64,000 nt of DNA from DASSKA01 sp963839365 (GTDB taxonomy: Bacteria; Actinomycetota; Actinomycetes; Propionibacteriales; Nocardioidaceae). The position numbers were made by a program, and so were the translations under genes. The number at the start of each line of letters is the position of its first letter. Position 1 is the first letter of the stretch. Shown here in pieces: positions 10,144 through 18,048 of this stretch. The notes below the pieces were generated by a model that saw nothing but the letters and a program-made list of their open reading frames with translations, was not told the origin of the DNA and searched no databases. The stretch covers positions 496,001 through 560,000 of the forward strand of contig CAWIUT010000001.1 of NCBI GenBank assembly GCA_963839365.1, read 5' to 3'.

Positions 10144-11202
10144 CTAGGCCGGACGGCGGTGGTGTGGCTCGGAGGTGGCCGCGGCTGCGCTCTTCCCGGC
10201 CTCGTCCGAGGCGGGCTCCTCAGTGGTGGCCTCACTGGTGGCCTCACTGGTGGCCTCGCTGGTCCCCTCACTGGTCCCGTCACTGGTCCCGTCACTGGTC
10301 CCGTCACTGGTCCCGTCACTGGGGCGCGGGGCGGTCTGCGCCCACGCCGCGGCGTACATCACCAACCGGGAGAAGTAGTTGATCCAGACCAGCAGGATCA
10401 GGGCGATGCCGAAGGCCTGGAACGCCGGGGAGTGCTTGGTCAGCGCGATCAGGTAGTCGGCCAGGATCTTGAGGATCTCGAAGCCGACCGCGCCGAGCAG
10501 CGCTCCCGCGAGGAGCGCCCGCTTGGGCAGGCGCGGGTTGGCGAGCAGCCGGAACATCGCCAGCAGCAGGAACGTGGTGGCCACGATGGCCAGCAGGTGC
10601 GCGATGATCTTCAGCAGGATGTACGGCGCGGTGGCGCTGGGGTCGATCCCCACGGCACTGAGGATGCTTCCCGACAGCTGGGTCACTGCCCCGGTGATCG
10701 CCACGGACACCACCAGGGTGATGCCGATCAGGATCAGGGTGGCCAGGTCCTTGCCCTTGCCGACGACGAAGTTGGGCTGCTCACGCTTCGGGAGCTGGAA
10801 CATCACCTCGAGCGCGGTGCGCATCCCGGACAACCAGCCGAGCCCGGAGTAGAGCAGGCCGAGCACGCCGATCACCCCGACGGCGCTGGCGTTCTGCTCG
10901 AAGGTGGACAACGGGATCTCGCCCTGCTTGCTGCCCACGATGCCGGGCAGCACCTTGCCGATCGCGGTGATCAGCTGGTGGCGGGCGTCGGGGTAGACGT
11001 GCGCGACCACGCCGACCGCGAAGAAGGCCAGGGCCAGGATCGGGAAGAAGGACAAGAACCCGAAGTAGGTCACCGCGCCCGCTTGGGCATTGCCGTTGAC
11101 GTCGCCGTAGTGGCTCAGCATCGAGAACACGTGGTCCACGAACGGGTAGCGCTGGCGGATGTCGTCGATCTTGCCGGTGAGCCGGTCCTTCATCGAGGCC
11201 AT
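10144..11202 (-). CDS. YihY/BrkB-family integral membrane protein
   Basis: 352-residue inner-membrane protein of the YihY/virulence factor BrkB family, function unproven. About six membrane segments are visible between residues 40 and 285, including the family motifs AVTYFGFLSFFPIL and GALLGAVGFEILK. The C-terminal tail is hydrophilic and made largely of repeated four-residue blocks (SDGT, SEGT, SEAT) encoded by 12-base tandem repeats. The start is ATG at 11202; ATG 11193 is an alternative. It lies nine bases after the 2H-phosphoesterase gene and downstream of trpS, an order also seen in mycobacteria. Confidence 0.9.
   Translation of the reverse strand: MASMKDRLTGKIDDIRQRYPFVDHVFSMLSHYGDVNGNAQAGAVTYFGFLSFFPILALAFFAVGVVAHVYPDARHQLITAIGKVLPGIVGSKQGEIPLSTFEQNASAVGVIGVLGLLYSGLGWLSGMRTALEVMFQLPKREQPNFVVGKGKDLATLILIGITLVVSVAITGAVTQLSGSILSAVGIDPSATAPYILLKIIAHLLAIVATTFLLLAMFRLLANPRLPKRALLAGALLGAVGFEILKILADYLIALTKHSPAFQAFGIALILLVWINYFSRLVMYAAAWAQTAPRPSDGTSDGTSDGTSDGTSEGTSEATSEATSEATTEEPASDEAGKSAAAATSEPHHRRPA
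10218..10322. repeat. 12-bp tandem repeat (about 8.7 units) in the YihY tail
   Basis: Units drift from cctcactggtgg to cgtcactggtcc. The last four are near identical, which indicates recent expansion. Each adds four residues (Ser-Asp/Glu-Gly/Ala-Thr) to a cytoplasmic or disordered tail without changing frame. The core tcactgg recurs in the repeats at 24203 and 47240 (reverse strand). Confidence 0.85.
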
Positions 11203-11211
11203 GCAGTGTCC

Positions 11212-11775
11212 CTACCCACTTTCCGACGGCATCCGCACCCTTGGCGGGTCGCCGTCCGCGCCGGCGGTCAGGAAGAAGTCCCTGGTCGGCTGCCAGCCGG
11301 TGCGGCTGTCGTGCTTGTAGAGGGAGAAACGGTCCACGGTGAACGTGCACTCGAAGCCGGCGAGATCGGCGAACGCCTTGTCCAGGCACGCCTCCTCGAG
11401 GTCCTGGGCCACCGTGACGTGCGGGTGGTAGGGAAACTGCAGCTCGGCGCCGAGCGGACCGCGCCGGATCGAGAACGCCAGCTGCTCGCAGGCCGAGATA
11501 CCCTCCACCACGACCACGAAGACCACCGGCGACACGGGGCGGAACGTGCCGGTCCCCCGGAGGTGGAGGGTGAACGCGCTGTTCTGGGCGGCCGCCCCGG
11601 CCAGGTGCTCCTCGATGCGGGGCAGCTCCTCGTCCTCGGCCTCGTACGGCGGCATCAGCGTGATGTGGGTGGGGATGCCCTCCGCGCTCGAGTCCCCGAG
11701 CCCGGCCCGGTAGTCCTGGAGCCGCTTCCCCCATGGATCGGGCACGGCAACTGCGACGCCGATCGTGGTGGCCAT
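11212..11775 (-). CDS. 2'-5' RNA ligase/2H phosphoesterase family protein
   Basis: 187-residue member of the 2H phosphoesterase superfamily. It has the two signature tetrapeptides: His37-Ile-Thr39 in THITLMPP and His119-Val-Thr121 in YHPHVTVAQ. The fold hydrolyses cyclic phosphodiester bonds, for example RNA 2',3'-cyclic phosphate. The cellular substrate of this branch is unknown. It lies between trpS and the yihY gene on the same strand with gaps of about nine bases, suggesting co-transcription. Confidence 0.85.
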   Translation of the reverse strand: MATTIGVAVAVPDPWGKRLQDYRAGLGDSSAEGIPTHITLMPPYEAEDEELPRIEEHLAGAAAQNSAFTLHLRGTGTFRPVSPVVFVVVVEGISACEQLAFSIRRGPLGAELQFPYHPHVTVAQDLEEACLDKAFADLAGFECTFTVDRFSLYKHDSRTGWQPTRDFFLTAGADGDPPRVRMPSESG

Positions 11776-11784
11776 CTGGGCACC

Positions 11785-12831
11785 CTAGCGTTCGACGGGC
11801 ACGAAGCCGACCCTGTCGTAGACGTCGGCCAGGGTGCGCTCCGCGACCGCGGCGGCCTTCTGCTCGCCGTCCCTGAGGATGGCGGCGAGCTGCGCCTTGT
11901 CCGCGAGCAGCTCGAAGGTCCGGTCCCGGAACGGCGTGATGAACTCGACCACCACGTCGGCGAGGTCCTTCTTGAAGTCGCCGTAGCCCTGTCCGTCGTA
12001 CTCCTTCTCCAGGTCCGCGATCGACCGGCCGGTCAGCGCGGAGTAGATGGTCAGCAGGTTGGAGATCCCGGGCTTGTTCTCCTCGTCGAACCGGATCTCG
12101 GCGCCGGAGTCGGTGACCGCGGAACGGATCTTCTTCGCCGACACCTTCGGGTCGTCCAGCATCTCGATGATGCCCGCCGCCGAGGAGGCCGACTTCGACA
12201 TCTTCGCGGTGGGCTCCTGCAGGTCGGTGATCTTCGCAGTCTCCTTGAGGATGAACGGCTCGGGCAGCCGGAAGGTCTTCTTGTAGCGGCTGTTGAAGCG
12301 CTGCGCGAGGTCGCGCGTGAGCTCGAGGTGCTGGCGCTGGTCCTCGCCGACCGGCACGTACTGCGGCCGGTAGAGCAGGATGTCGGCGGCCATCAGCATC
12401 GGGTAGGTGAACAGCCCGACGCTGGCCCGCTCCGCCCCGCCCTTTGCGGACTTGTCCTTGAACTGCGTCATCCGTCGCGCCTCGCCGAAGCCGGTCAGGC
12501 ACTGGAGCACCCAGCCCAGCTGGGCGTGCGCCGGCAGGTGTGACTGCATGAAGATCGCCGACCGCGCGGGGTCGATGCCGGCCGCGATCAGCTGCGCCGC
12601 CGCCCGCAGGCAGCGCTCCCGCAGCTTCTTCGGCTCCTGCTCGACGGTGATCGCGTGCATGTCCGCGATGAAGAAGAACGGCTCGTAGTCCTCCTGCAGC
12701 GTCACCCACTGGCGCAGCGCGCCGAGGTAGTTCCCGAAGTGGAACGAGTCCGCCGTCGGCTGGATCCCGGAGAGGACCCGGGGCCGCACGGTCGGCGTGG
12801 GAGTGGGTGCAGGGTCGGGCATGCCAGGCAT
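11785..12831 (-). CDS. trpS: Tryptophanyl-tRNA synthetase
   Basis: Class I synthetase that charges tRNA-Trp. With ATG 12831 the protein has 348 residues. The HIGH-like motif HFGN lies at about 30-33 and KMSKS at 210-214. An in-frame TTG at 12864 and an ATG at 12822 are other possible starts; none has a strong ribosome site, and the family usually begins just before VLSGIQPTADSFHFGN. No T-box or leader peptide is seen in the short upstream gap. It heads the leftward group trpS, 2H phosphoesterase, yihY. Confidence 0.95.
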   Translation of the reverse strand: MPGMPDPAPTPTPTVRPRVLSGIQPTADSFHFGNYLGALRQWVTLQEDYEPFFFIADMHAITVEQEPKKLRERCLRAAAQLIAAGIDPARSAIFMQSHLPAHAQLGWVLQCLTGFGEARRMTQFKDKSAKGGAERASVGLFTYPMLMAADILLYRPQYVPVGEDQRQHLELTRDLAQRFNSRYKKTFRLPEPFILKETAKITDLQEPTAKMSKSASSAAGIIEMLDDPKVSAKKIRSAVTDSGAEIRFDEENKPGISNLLTIYSALTGRSIADLEKEYDGQGYGDFKKDLADVVVEFITPFRDRTFELLADKAQLAAILRDGEQKAAAVAERTLADVYDRVGFVPVER

Positions 12832-12930
12832 TGTCTCAGGGGCGTCCGGCCCGCACGCAACCAACCTCGCTGCCCAAGGTCGTTGATGACAACGCCGGCT
12901 CCAGCGCAGCGCGGCCTGTGCTGACGCCGG

Positions 12931-14268
12931 TCAGCCGGTGGCCCCGCGGCGTTCCTCGGCCTGCTTCAACTGGATCTCGTCGGTCACCGCGAGGGGAGGT
13001 ACGGCGGTCACCAGCACCCGGCCGACCCGGCGGCCCTCCACCTCGCGGACCACCAGCCGGTGCCCCTCGATGTCGACGAAGTCGCCGAGCTCGGGCACCC
13101 TGCCGAGCTGGGCCATCAGGTAGCCCGCCACGGTCTCGTAGGGCCCCTCGGGCAGCAGGATCCCGGTCTCGTCCTCGAAGTCGTCCCGGTTCAGCAGCCC
13201 GTCGACCTCGACATCGCCGCCGCGGTGGTGGGTGGTCTCGGACTCCACGTCGTACTCGTCCTTGATGTCGCCGATGAGCTCCTCGACGAGGTCCTCCATG
13301 GTCACGATGCCGTCGGTGCCGCCGTACTCGTCGGCGACGATGGCCAGGTGGGTGTTCTCGCGACGCATGTCGGCCAGCGCGGCCAGGATCGGCCGGGTGG
13401 ACGGAAGCACCAGCGTGTGGCGGACCAGCTCACCCACCCGCACCGAGCGCCCGGACATCTCCGGGTCGAGCAGGTCCCGGACATGCACGAAGCCGAGCAC
13501 GTCGTCGGCGGACCCACGGATCACGGGGTAGCGGGAGTGTGGCTGCGACAGCGCGAGCTTGGCCGCCCGGAAGACGGGCAGGTTCGCGTCCAGGAAGTCC
13601 ACCTCGGTGCGCGGGATCATCACCTCGCGGATCTGGCGGTCGCCCGCCTCGAAGACGTCCTCGACGATGCGGCGCTCCTCCTCGCCGAGCATCTCGTGGG
13701 TGCCGACCAGCTCGCGCAGCTCCTCCTCGCTGATCTGCTCACGACCGACCTCGGGGTTGCCACCCAGCACCCGCACGACGCCGTTGGTGGACTTCGACAG
13801 CAGCCAGATCACCGGACGGGAGAACCGTGAGATCCGGTCGATCATCGGTCCGAGCGCCAGCGCGATCCCCTCGGCGCGCTGCAGGGCCAGCCGCTTGGGG
13901 GCCAGCTCGCCCAGCACCAGGGACAGGTAGGAGATCGCGATGGTCACCAGCACCAGCGCCAACGGCCCCGTGATGCTGTGGGGGACACCCCACGACAACA
14001 GCACCGGCTCCAGGTCGCCGGACAGCGTGGCACCGCCGAGCGCCGCCGACAAGAACCCCGCCAGTGTCACCCCGACCTGGACGGCGGCCAGGAACCGGTT
14101 CGGGTCCTTGTTGAGCTCGGCGACCACCCGTCCTCGCCGCCCGCGCGAGGCCAGGGCCCGGGCCTGGCTCTCCCGCAGCGACACCAGCGCCATCTCGGCA
14201 GCCGCGAAGACCCCTCCGATGAGGACGAAGACAACGACAAGCCCGATCTTGCCGAGCGTGTCGCTCAC
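12931..14268 (-). CDS. CNNM/CorC-type hemolysin-family membrane protein
   Basis: 445-residue protein with a DUF21/CNNM membrane domain (about 1-185, GELAPKRLALQRAE near its end), a pair of CBS domains (about 205-335, with RYPVIRGSADDVLGFVHVRD) and a C-terminal CorC_HlyC domain (about 350-435). CNNM/CorC proteins are linked to magnesium or cobalt export, with CBS domains sensing nucleotides. The hemolysin name is historical. It is transcribed alone, divergent from the GNAT gene 86 bases away. Confidence 0.88.
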   Translation of the reverse strand: MSDTLGKIGLVVVFVLIGGVFAAAEMALVSLRESQARALASRGRRGRVVAELNKDPNRFLAAVQVGVTLAGFLSAALGGATLSGDLEPVLLSWGVPHSITGPLALVLVTIAISYLSLVLGELAPKRLALQRAEGIALALGPMIDRISRFSRPVIWLLSKSTNGVVRVLGGNPEVGREQISEEELRELVGTHEMLGEEERRIVEDVFEAGDRQIREVMIPRTEVDFLDANLPVFRAAKLALSQPHSRYPVIRGSADDVLGFVHVRDLLDPEMSGRSVRVGELVRHTLVLPSTRPILAALADMRRENTHLAIVADEYGGTDGIVTMEDLVEELIGDIKDEYDVESETTHHRGGDVEVDGLLNRDDFEDETGILLPEGPYETVAGYLMAQLGRVPELGDFVDIEGHRLVVREVEGRRVGRVLVTAVPPLAVTDEIQLKQAEERRGATG

Positions 14269-14354
14269 GGTCTATGACCTTCATCCATGCCCCCGAGGAT
14301 ACGGCCGGGGATATCGGTTTGCCGAAGGCCCTGCGGGACGGCACAGTTCCGGGG

Positions 14355-15500
14355 ATGAGCCCCCAGCGACGCGTCCCGCTCCTCACCGACGGAGAGGTCA
14401 TCTTGCGCGCCCACCACATGGGCGACGTGGCCGGTGTCTACGAGCAGTGCCAGGACCCGGTCAGCCAGGAGTGGACCACGATCCCGCTGCCCTACACCTG
14501 GGAGGACGCGCAGCGGTTCGTCACCCAGATCACCCCGCAGGGCTGGCGGGAGGACCGCTGGGCGTTCGCCGTCGAGGCCCCCGACGACACCGGCGTGCGC
14601 CGGTTCTGCGGGACGGTCGAGCTGCGCGACGAGGGCGAGCGGCGCGCCGAGGTCGCGTACGGCGCGCACCCGTGGGTGCGCGGTCGTGGGGTGATGACGC
14701 GGGCCCTGCGACTGCTGCTGGACTGGGGGTTCACCGACCGAGGGCTCGAGACGGTGGTCTGGTGGGCGAACAAGGGCAACTGGGCGTCCCGGAAGCTCGC
14801 CTGGCGGCTCGGGTTCAGCTTCGACGGCACGGTCCGGCACTGGCTGCCGCACCGCGGTGAGCTGCGCGACGGCTGGGTCGGGGTGCTGCTGTCCGGCGAC
14901 CCGCGCACACCCCGGAGCCCCTGGCTCGAGGTGCCGGTCATCCGCGGCGACCGGGTGGCGCTTCGGCCTCATCGGCAGAGCGACCTGGACCGGATCGTGG
15001 AGGCGTGCAGCGACGAGCGGACGGCGTACTGGCTGGGCCAGATGCCCGCGCCGTACACCCGCGCGGACGGTGAGGAGTTCCTGCTCGCCCGCGCTGAGCG
15101 GGCTGCCACCGGACGCGGCCTCGACTGGGCCGTGACCGACCCGGACACCGGCCTGCTGCTGGCGAACGTCTCGCTGTTCGACCTCAAGCCGGGGCGGGAG
15201 GCCGAGATCGGCTACTGGACCCATCCGCAGTCGCGCGGCCGCGGGGTGATGACCGAGGCGTGCGCGCTGGTGGTGCGGCACGCGTTCATCGACGAGGAGG
15301 ACGGCGGGCTCGGGCTGCGCCGGCTGCTGGTGTACGCCGCGGAGGAGAACGCGGCCTCCCGGCACGTGGTCGAGGCCAACGGCTTCACCTGCACCGGCCG
15401 GGAGCGCTGCAGCACCAAGCTGCGCGACGGGCGGTTGGTGGACACCGTTTGTTACGACCTGCTCGCCGGCGAGGTCTCGTTGGTCTCGCCAGTCAGATGA
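14355..15500 (+). CDS. Tandem GNAT (RimJ/RimL-like) N-acetyltransferase
   Basis: The protein, 381 residues from ATG 14355, contains two complete GNAT domains of the RimJ/RimL kind. Copy one has HPWVRGRGVMTRALRLLLDWGF, and copy two, after a linker near residue 195, has HPQSRGRGVMTEACALVVRHAF. Both keep the R/Q-x-x-G-x-G/A acetyl-CoA loop (RGRGVM). Targets could be protein N-termini or small amines; nothing here identifies them. An earlier in-frame ATG at 14274 would add 27 non-conserved residues, so I prefer 14355. The 3' end overlaps the converging MFS gene by eight bases. Confidence 0.85.
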   Translation: MSPQRRVPLLTDGEVILRAHHMGDVAGVYEQCQDPVSQEWTTIPLPYTWEDAQRFVTQITPQGWREDRWAFAVEAPDDTGVRRFCGTVELRDEGERRAEVAYGAHPWVRGRGVMTRALRLLLDWGFTDRGLETVVWWANKGNWASRKLAWRLGFSFDGTVRHWLPHRGELRDGWVGVLLSGDPRTPRSPWLEVPVIRGDRVALRPHRQSDLDRIVEACSDERTAYWLGQMPAPYTRADGEEFLLARAERAATGRGLDWAVTDPDTGLLLANVSLFDLKPGREAEIGYWTHPQSRGRGVMTEACALVVRHAFIDEEDGGLGLRRLLVYAAEENAASRHVVEANGFTCTGRERCSTKLRDGRLVDTVCYDLLAGEVSLVSPVR

Positions 15501-16707
15501 GCTCGGACTGCGACCTCAGGCCCCGCCGCACTCCCGGCGCCAGCGCGACCACTGCGAGCAGCAGGATCCCGGCGCCCACCAGGTAGCTCACCCGGATCCC
15601 GTCGGCGTCGGTGAGCGCTCCGGTGCCGATGGCGTGCGCGAGCGCGCCGGAGCCGATCGCTCCGAGGGGTCTGGCTCCCATGCCCACCATCCGGTAGACG
15701 CTGGTGACCCGGCCGAGCATCTCCTTGGGCACGATCCGCTGCCGCAGCGAGACGGTGACCACGTTCCAGAGCACCGATCCCAGCCCGATGAGCAGGATGG
15801 CCACGACCACCGCCGGCAGGGCGGGTACGGCGCCGAGCAGAACCGCTCCGACCACGAACAGCAGGCCCACCCCGACCACGGTGCCGAAGATGCCCACCGC
15901 GGCACGCACCCGGCCGGCGGCGTACGCGCCGATCAGGCCACCGACCGCGAAGGCGGCCACCAGCCACCCGTAGGCGGCCTCGGGCAGCTTCAGCACCTCC
16001 AGCACGTACAGCACGAAGATCGCGACGATGCCCCCGGTCAGCCCGTTGATCACGGCGAGCATCAGCCCGAGCGAGCGCAGCAGCTGGTGGTTCCACAGGT
16101 AGCGGAGCCCTTCCACGACCTCCCGGGTGGGGGCCGCCCCGGTCCGCGCCGGGCGGTTCCCGGCCCAGGCGACCTGCGCGACCAGCAGCGCCGATCCCAC
16201 GAACGAGGCGGCCTCGATACCGAGCGGGGCGGAGGCCTGCCACACGAACAGTGCGGCGCCGACCGGCGGGCCGATCAGGTTCGCGCACAGCAGCAGCGAG
16301 CTCTGGTTCCAGGAGTTGGCCCGTTCCAGCGCGTGCCTGTCGACGATCTCGGGCAGCACCGCCGAGGACGCGTTGTCGAAGAACGGCGAGGCGAGCCCGA
16401 TCGCGAAGCTGATCGCGAGCACGGCCCCGATGCCGGCGTGCCCGGTCACGACCAGCCCCGTGAACACCAGCATGAGCGCTGCCCGGACGGCGTCCACGCG
16501 CCACATGATCGCGGTCTTGCGGCGACGGTCCACCGCGACACCCGACACCAGGGCGAGCAGCAGCCACCCGGCCATCGTGAGCGCGTCCACCAGCGAGACC
16601 AGGCGAGGGTCCCGGGTGAGGCTGGCAGCAAGCAGCGGCACGGCGCCGTAGAAGACGCCGTCGCCGACGTAGGAGATGGTGGACGACCACCAGACGACCC
16701 AGAACAC
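15493..16707 (-). CDS. MFS transporter (EntS/MFS_3-like)
   Basis: 404-residue major facilitator with about 12 hydrophobic segments. The loop DRRRKTAIMWRVD (about 60-72) matches the conserved cytoplasmic loop 2-3 motif, and FFDNASSAVLPEIV is typical of the enterobactin-exporter-like MFS_3 group. It probably exports a small hydrophobic or siderophore-like compound; the substrate is unknown. The start is GTG 16707. The reading frame stays open upstream without a better codon, so the N-terminus may be slightly longer. It converges with the GNAT gene. Confidence 0.82.
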   Translation of the reverse strand: MFWVVWWSSTISYVGDGVFYGAVPLLAASLTRDPRLVSLVDALTMAGWLLLALVSGVAVDRRRKTAIMWRVDAVRAALMLVFTGLVVTGHAGIGAVLAISFAIGLASPFFDNASSAVLPEIVDRHALERANSWNQSSLLLCANLIGPPVGAALFVWQASAPLGIEAASFVGSALLVAQVAWAGNRPARTGAAPTREVVEGLRYLWNHQLLRSLGLMLAVINGLTGGIVAIFVLYVLEVLKLPEAAYGWLVAAFAVGGLIGAYAAGRVRAAVGIFGTVVGVGLLFVVGAVLLGAVPALPAVVVAILLIGLGSVLWNVVTVSLRQRIVPKEMLGRVTSVYRMVGMGARPLGAIGSGALAHAIGTGALTDADGIRVSYLVGAGILLLAVVALAPGVRRGLRSQSELI

Positions 16708-16854
16708 CCGTCCGAGTGGTGTCCGGCCCGCCGTCGTCCCCCGTGCGGTCAGTCTTGGCAGTGAGTGGCTCCCGTCCTGTTCGTGGTCTGGACCATCTTG
16801 CCTGTTATGTCGCCCGCACGCATTCCGAACACGGCGTCCGGCCCGATCGGCGTG

Positions 16855-18048
16855 CTACCCGGTGCGCGGCCCGGTGCGGCGGTGCAGCGCCACCGAGCAG
16901 CCCAGGGCCAGCACCCCGCCCAGGGACAGGCCCACGCCGACCCAGCTCGGCGCGGTGTAGCCGAGCCCCGCGGCGATCACCAGGCCACCCAGCCACGCAC
17001 CCAGGGCGTTGGCGGCGTTGAGCGCGGAGTGGTTCATGGCTGCCCCGAGCGTCTGCGCCTGCCCCGCGACATGCATCAGCCGCAGCTGGAGGTTCACCAC
17101 GAGGACCGAGCCCAGCGCGGCGATGACCAGCACGGTGAGCACGGCGGCGACGGCCTGGTGCGCGGTGACGGTGAACAGCGCCAGGCCGGCGCCCATCCCA
17201 CCGGTTCCGACCAGCAGCGACCGCAGCACCGACCAGTCGGCCATCCGACCGGCGACGTAGGTCCCGAGCGTGCCTCCCACCCCGAAGGCGAGCAGGAACA
17301 GCGGCACCACATGCTGGGAGAGGCCGGTGACGTGGGTGACGGTGGGGGCGATGTAGCTGTACATCGCGAACATGCCGCCGAACCCGATCGCGCCCACCAG
17401 CAGGGTCAGCCACACCTGTGCGTTGGAGAACGCCCGCAGCTCACGGCGCCCGGACGCCGCCCGGTCGGCCGGGCTGTGCGGCACCAGGACGGCCACCAGC
17501 ACCACGGTCAGCAGCCCGAAGGCGGTGACCGCCCAGTACGCCGAGCGCCAGCCGAAGTGCTGCCCCATCCAGGTGGCGGCAGGGACGCCGACGATGTTCG
17601 CGATGGGCAGGCCCAGCATCACCAGGCTGACCGCCCGACCCTTGCGGGGTGCCGGCGCCAACGACGCCGCCACCAGCGAGGCCACCCCGAAGAACGCCCC
17701 GTGCGGGACACCCGCCAGGAACCGGGCCAGGGTCAGCGTCGGGTAGCTCGGTGCGAGCGCGCTGCCGGCGTTGGCGAGTGCGAAGCAGGTCATCAAGGTC
17801 AGCAGCAGGCCCCGTCTCGGGAGCCGTGCCCCGACGACCGCGATCAGCGGCGCACCCACCACCACACCGAGGGCGTACATCGAGATCACGTGCCCGACAA
17901 CCGGGATGGACACCCCGACGCCGTGGGCGATCCCGGGCAGCAACCCCATCGTCACGAACTCCGTCGTGCCGATCGCGAAGCCCCCGCAGGCCAGTGCGGT
18001 CGTCGCCAGCGCCAGCCGGCGCCCGTCCGGGTCAGCCGAGCGCGGCAA
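16855..18048 (-). CDS. MFS transporter, DHA1 family (AraJ/Cmx-like exporter)
   Basis: 397-residue 12-segment drug:proton antiporter-type MFS protein. Family landmarks are GTTEFVTMGLLPGIA (segment 1), GARLPRRGLLL (loop 2-3), ARFLAGVPHGAFFGVA (segment 4) and NHSALNAANALGAW. Relatives include the AraJ sugar exporter and chloramphenicol exporters; the substrate here is unknown. The TTG start at 18048 lies inside the last 17 bases of icd on the same strand, so read-through or coupled translation is likely. Confidence 0.85.
   Translation of the reverse strand: MPRSADPDGRRLALATTALACGGFAIGTTEFVTMGLLPGIAHGVGVSIPVVGHVISMYALGVVVGAPLIAVVGARLPRRGLLLTLMTCFALANAGSALAPSYPTLTLARFLAGVPHGAFFGVASLVAASLAPAPRKGRAVSLVMLGLPIANIVGVPAATWMGQHFGWRSAYWAVTAFGLLTVVLVAVLVPHSPADRAASGRRELRAFSNAQVWLTLLVGAIGFGGMFAMYSYIAPTVTHVTGLSQHVVPLFLLAFGVGGTLGTYVAGRMADWSVLRSLLVGTGGMGAGLALFTVTAHQAVAAVLTVLVIAALGSVLVVNLQLRLMHVAGQAQTLGAAMNHSALNAANALGAWLGGLVIAAGLGYTAPSWVGVGLSLGGVLALGCSVALHRRTGPRTG

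Noticed and set aside
10218..10322. Possible CRISPR array from short repeats
   Set aside because: Units are 12 bases with no spacers and lie in frame in the yihY gene.
15493..15500. Overlap of the GNAT and MFS genes as a possible frameshift
   Set aside because: The two genes converge and share eight bases at their stops; both proteins are complete.
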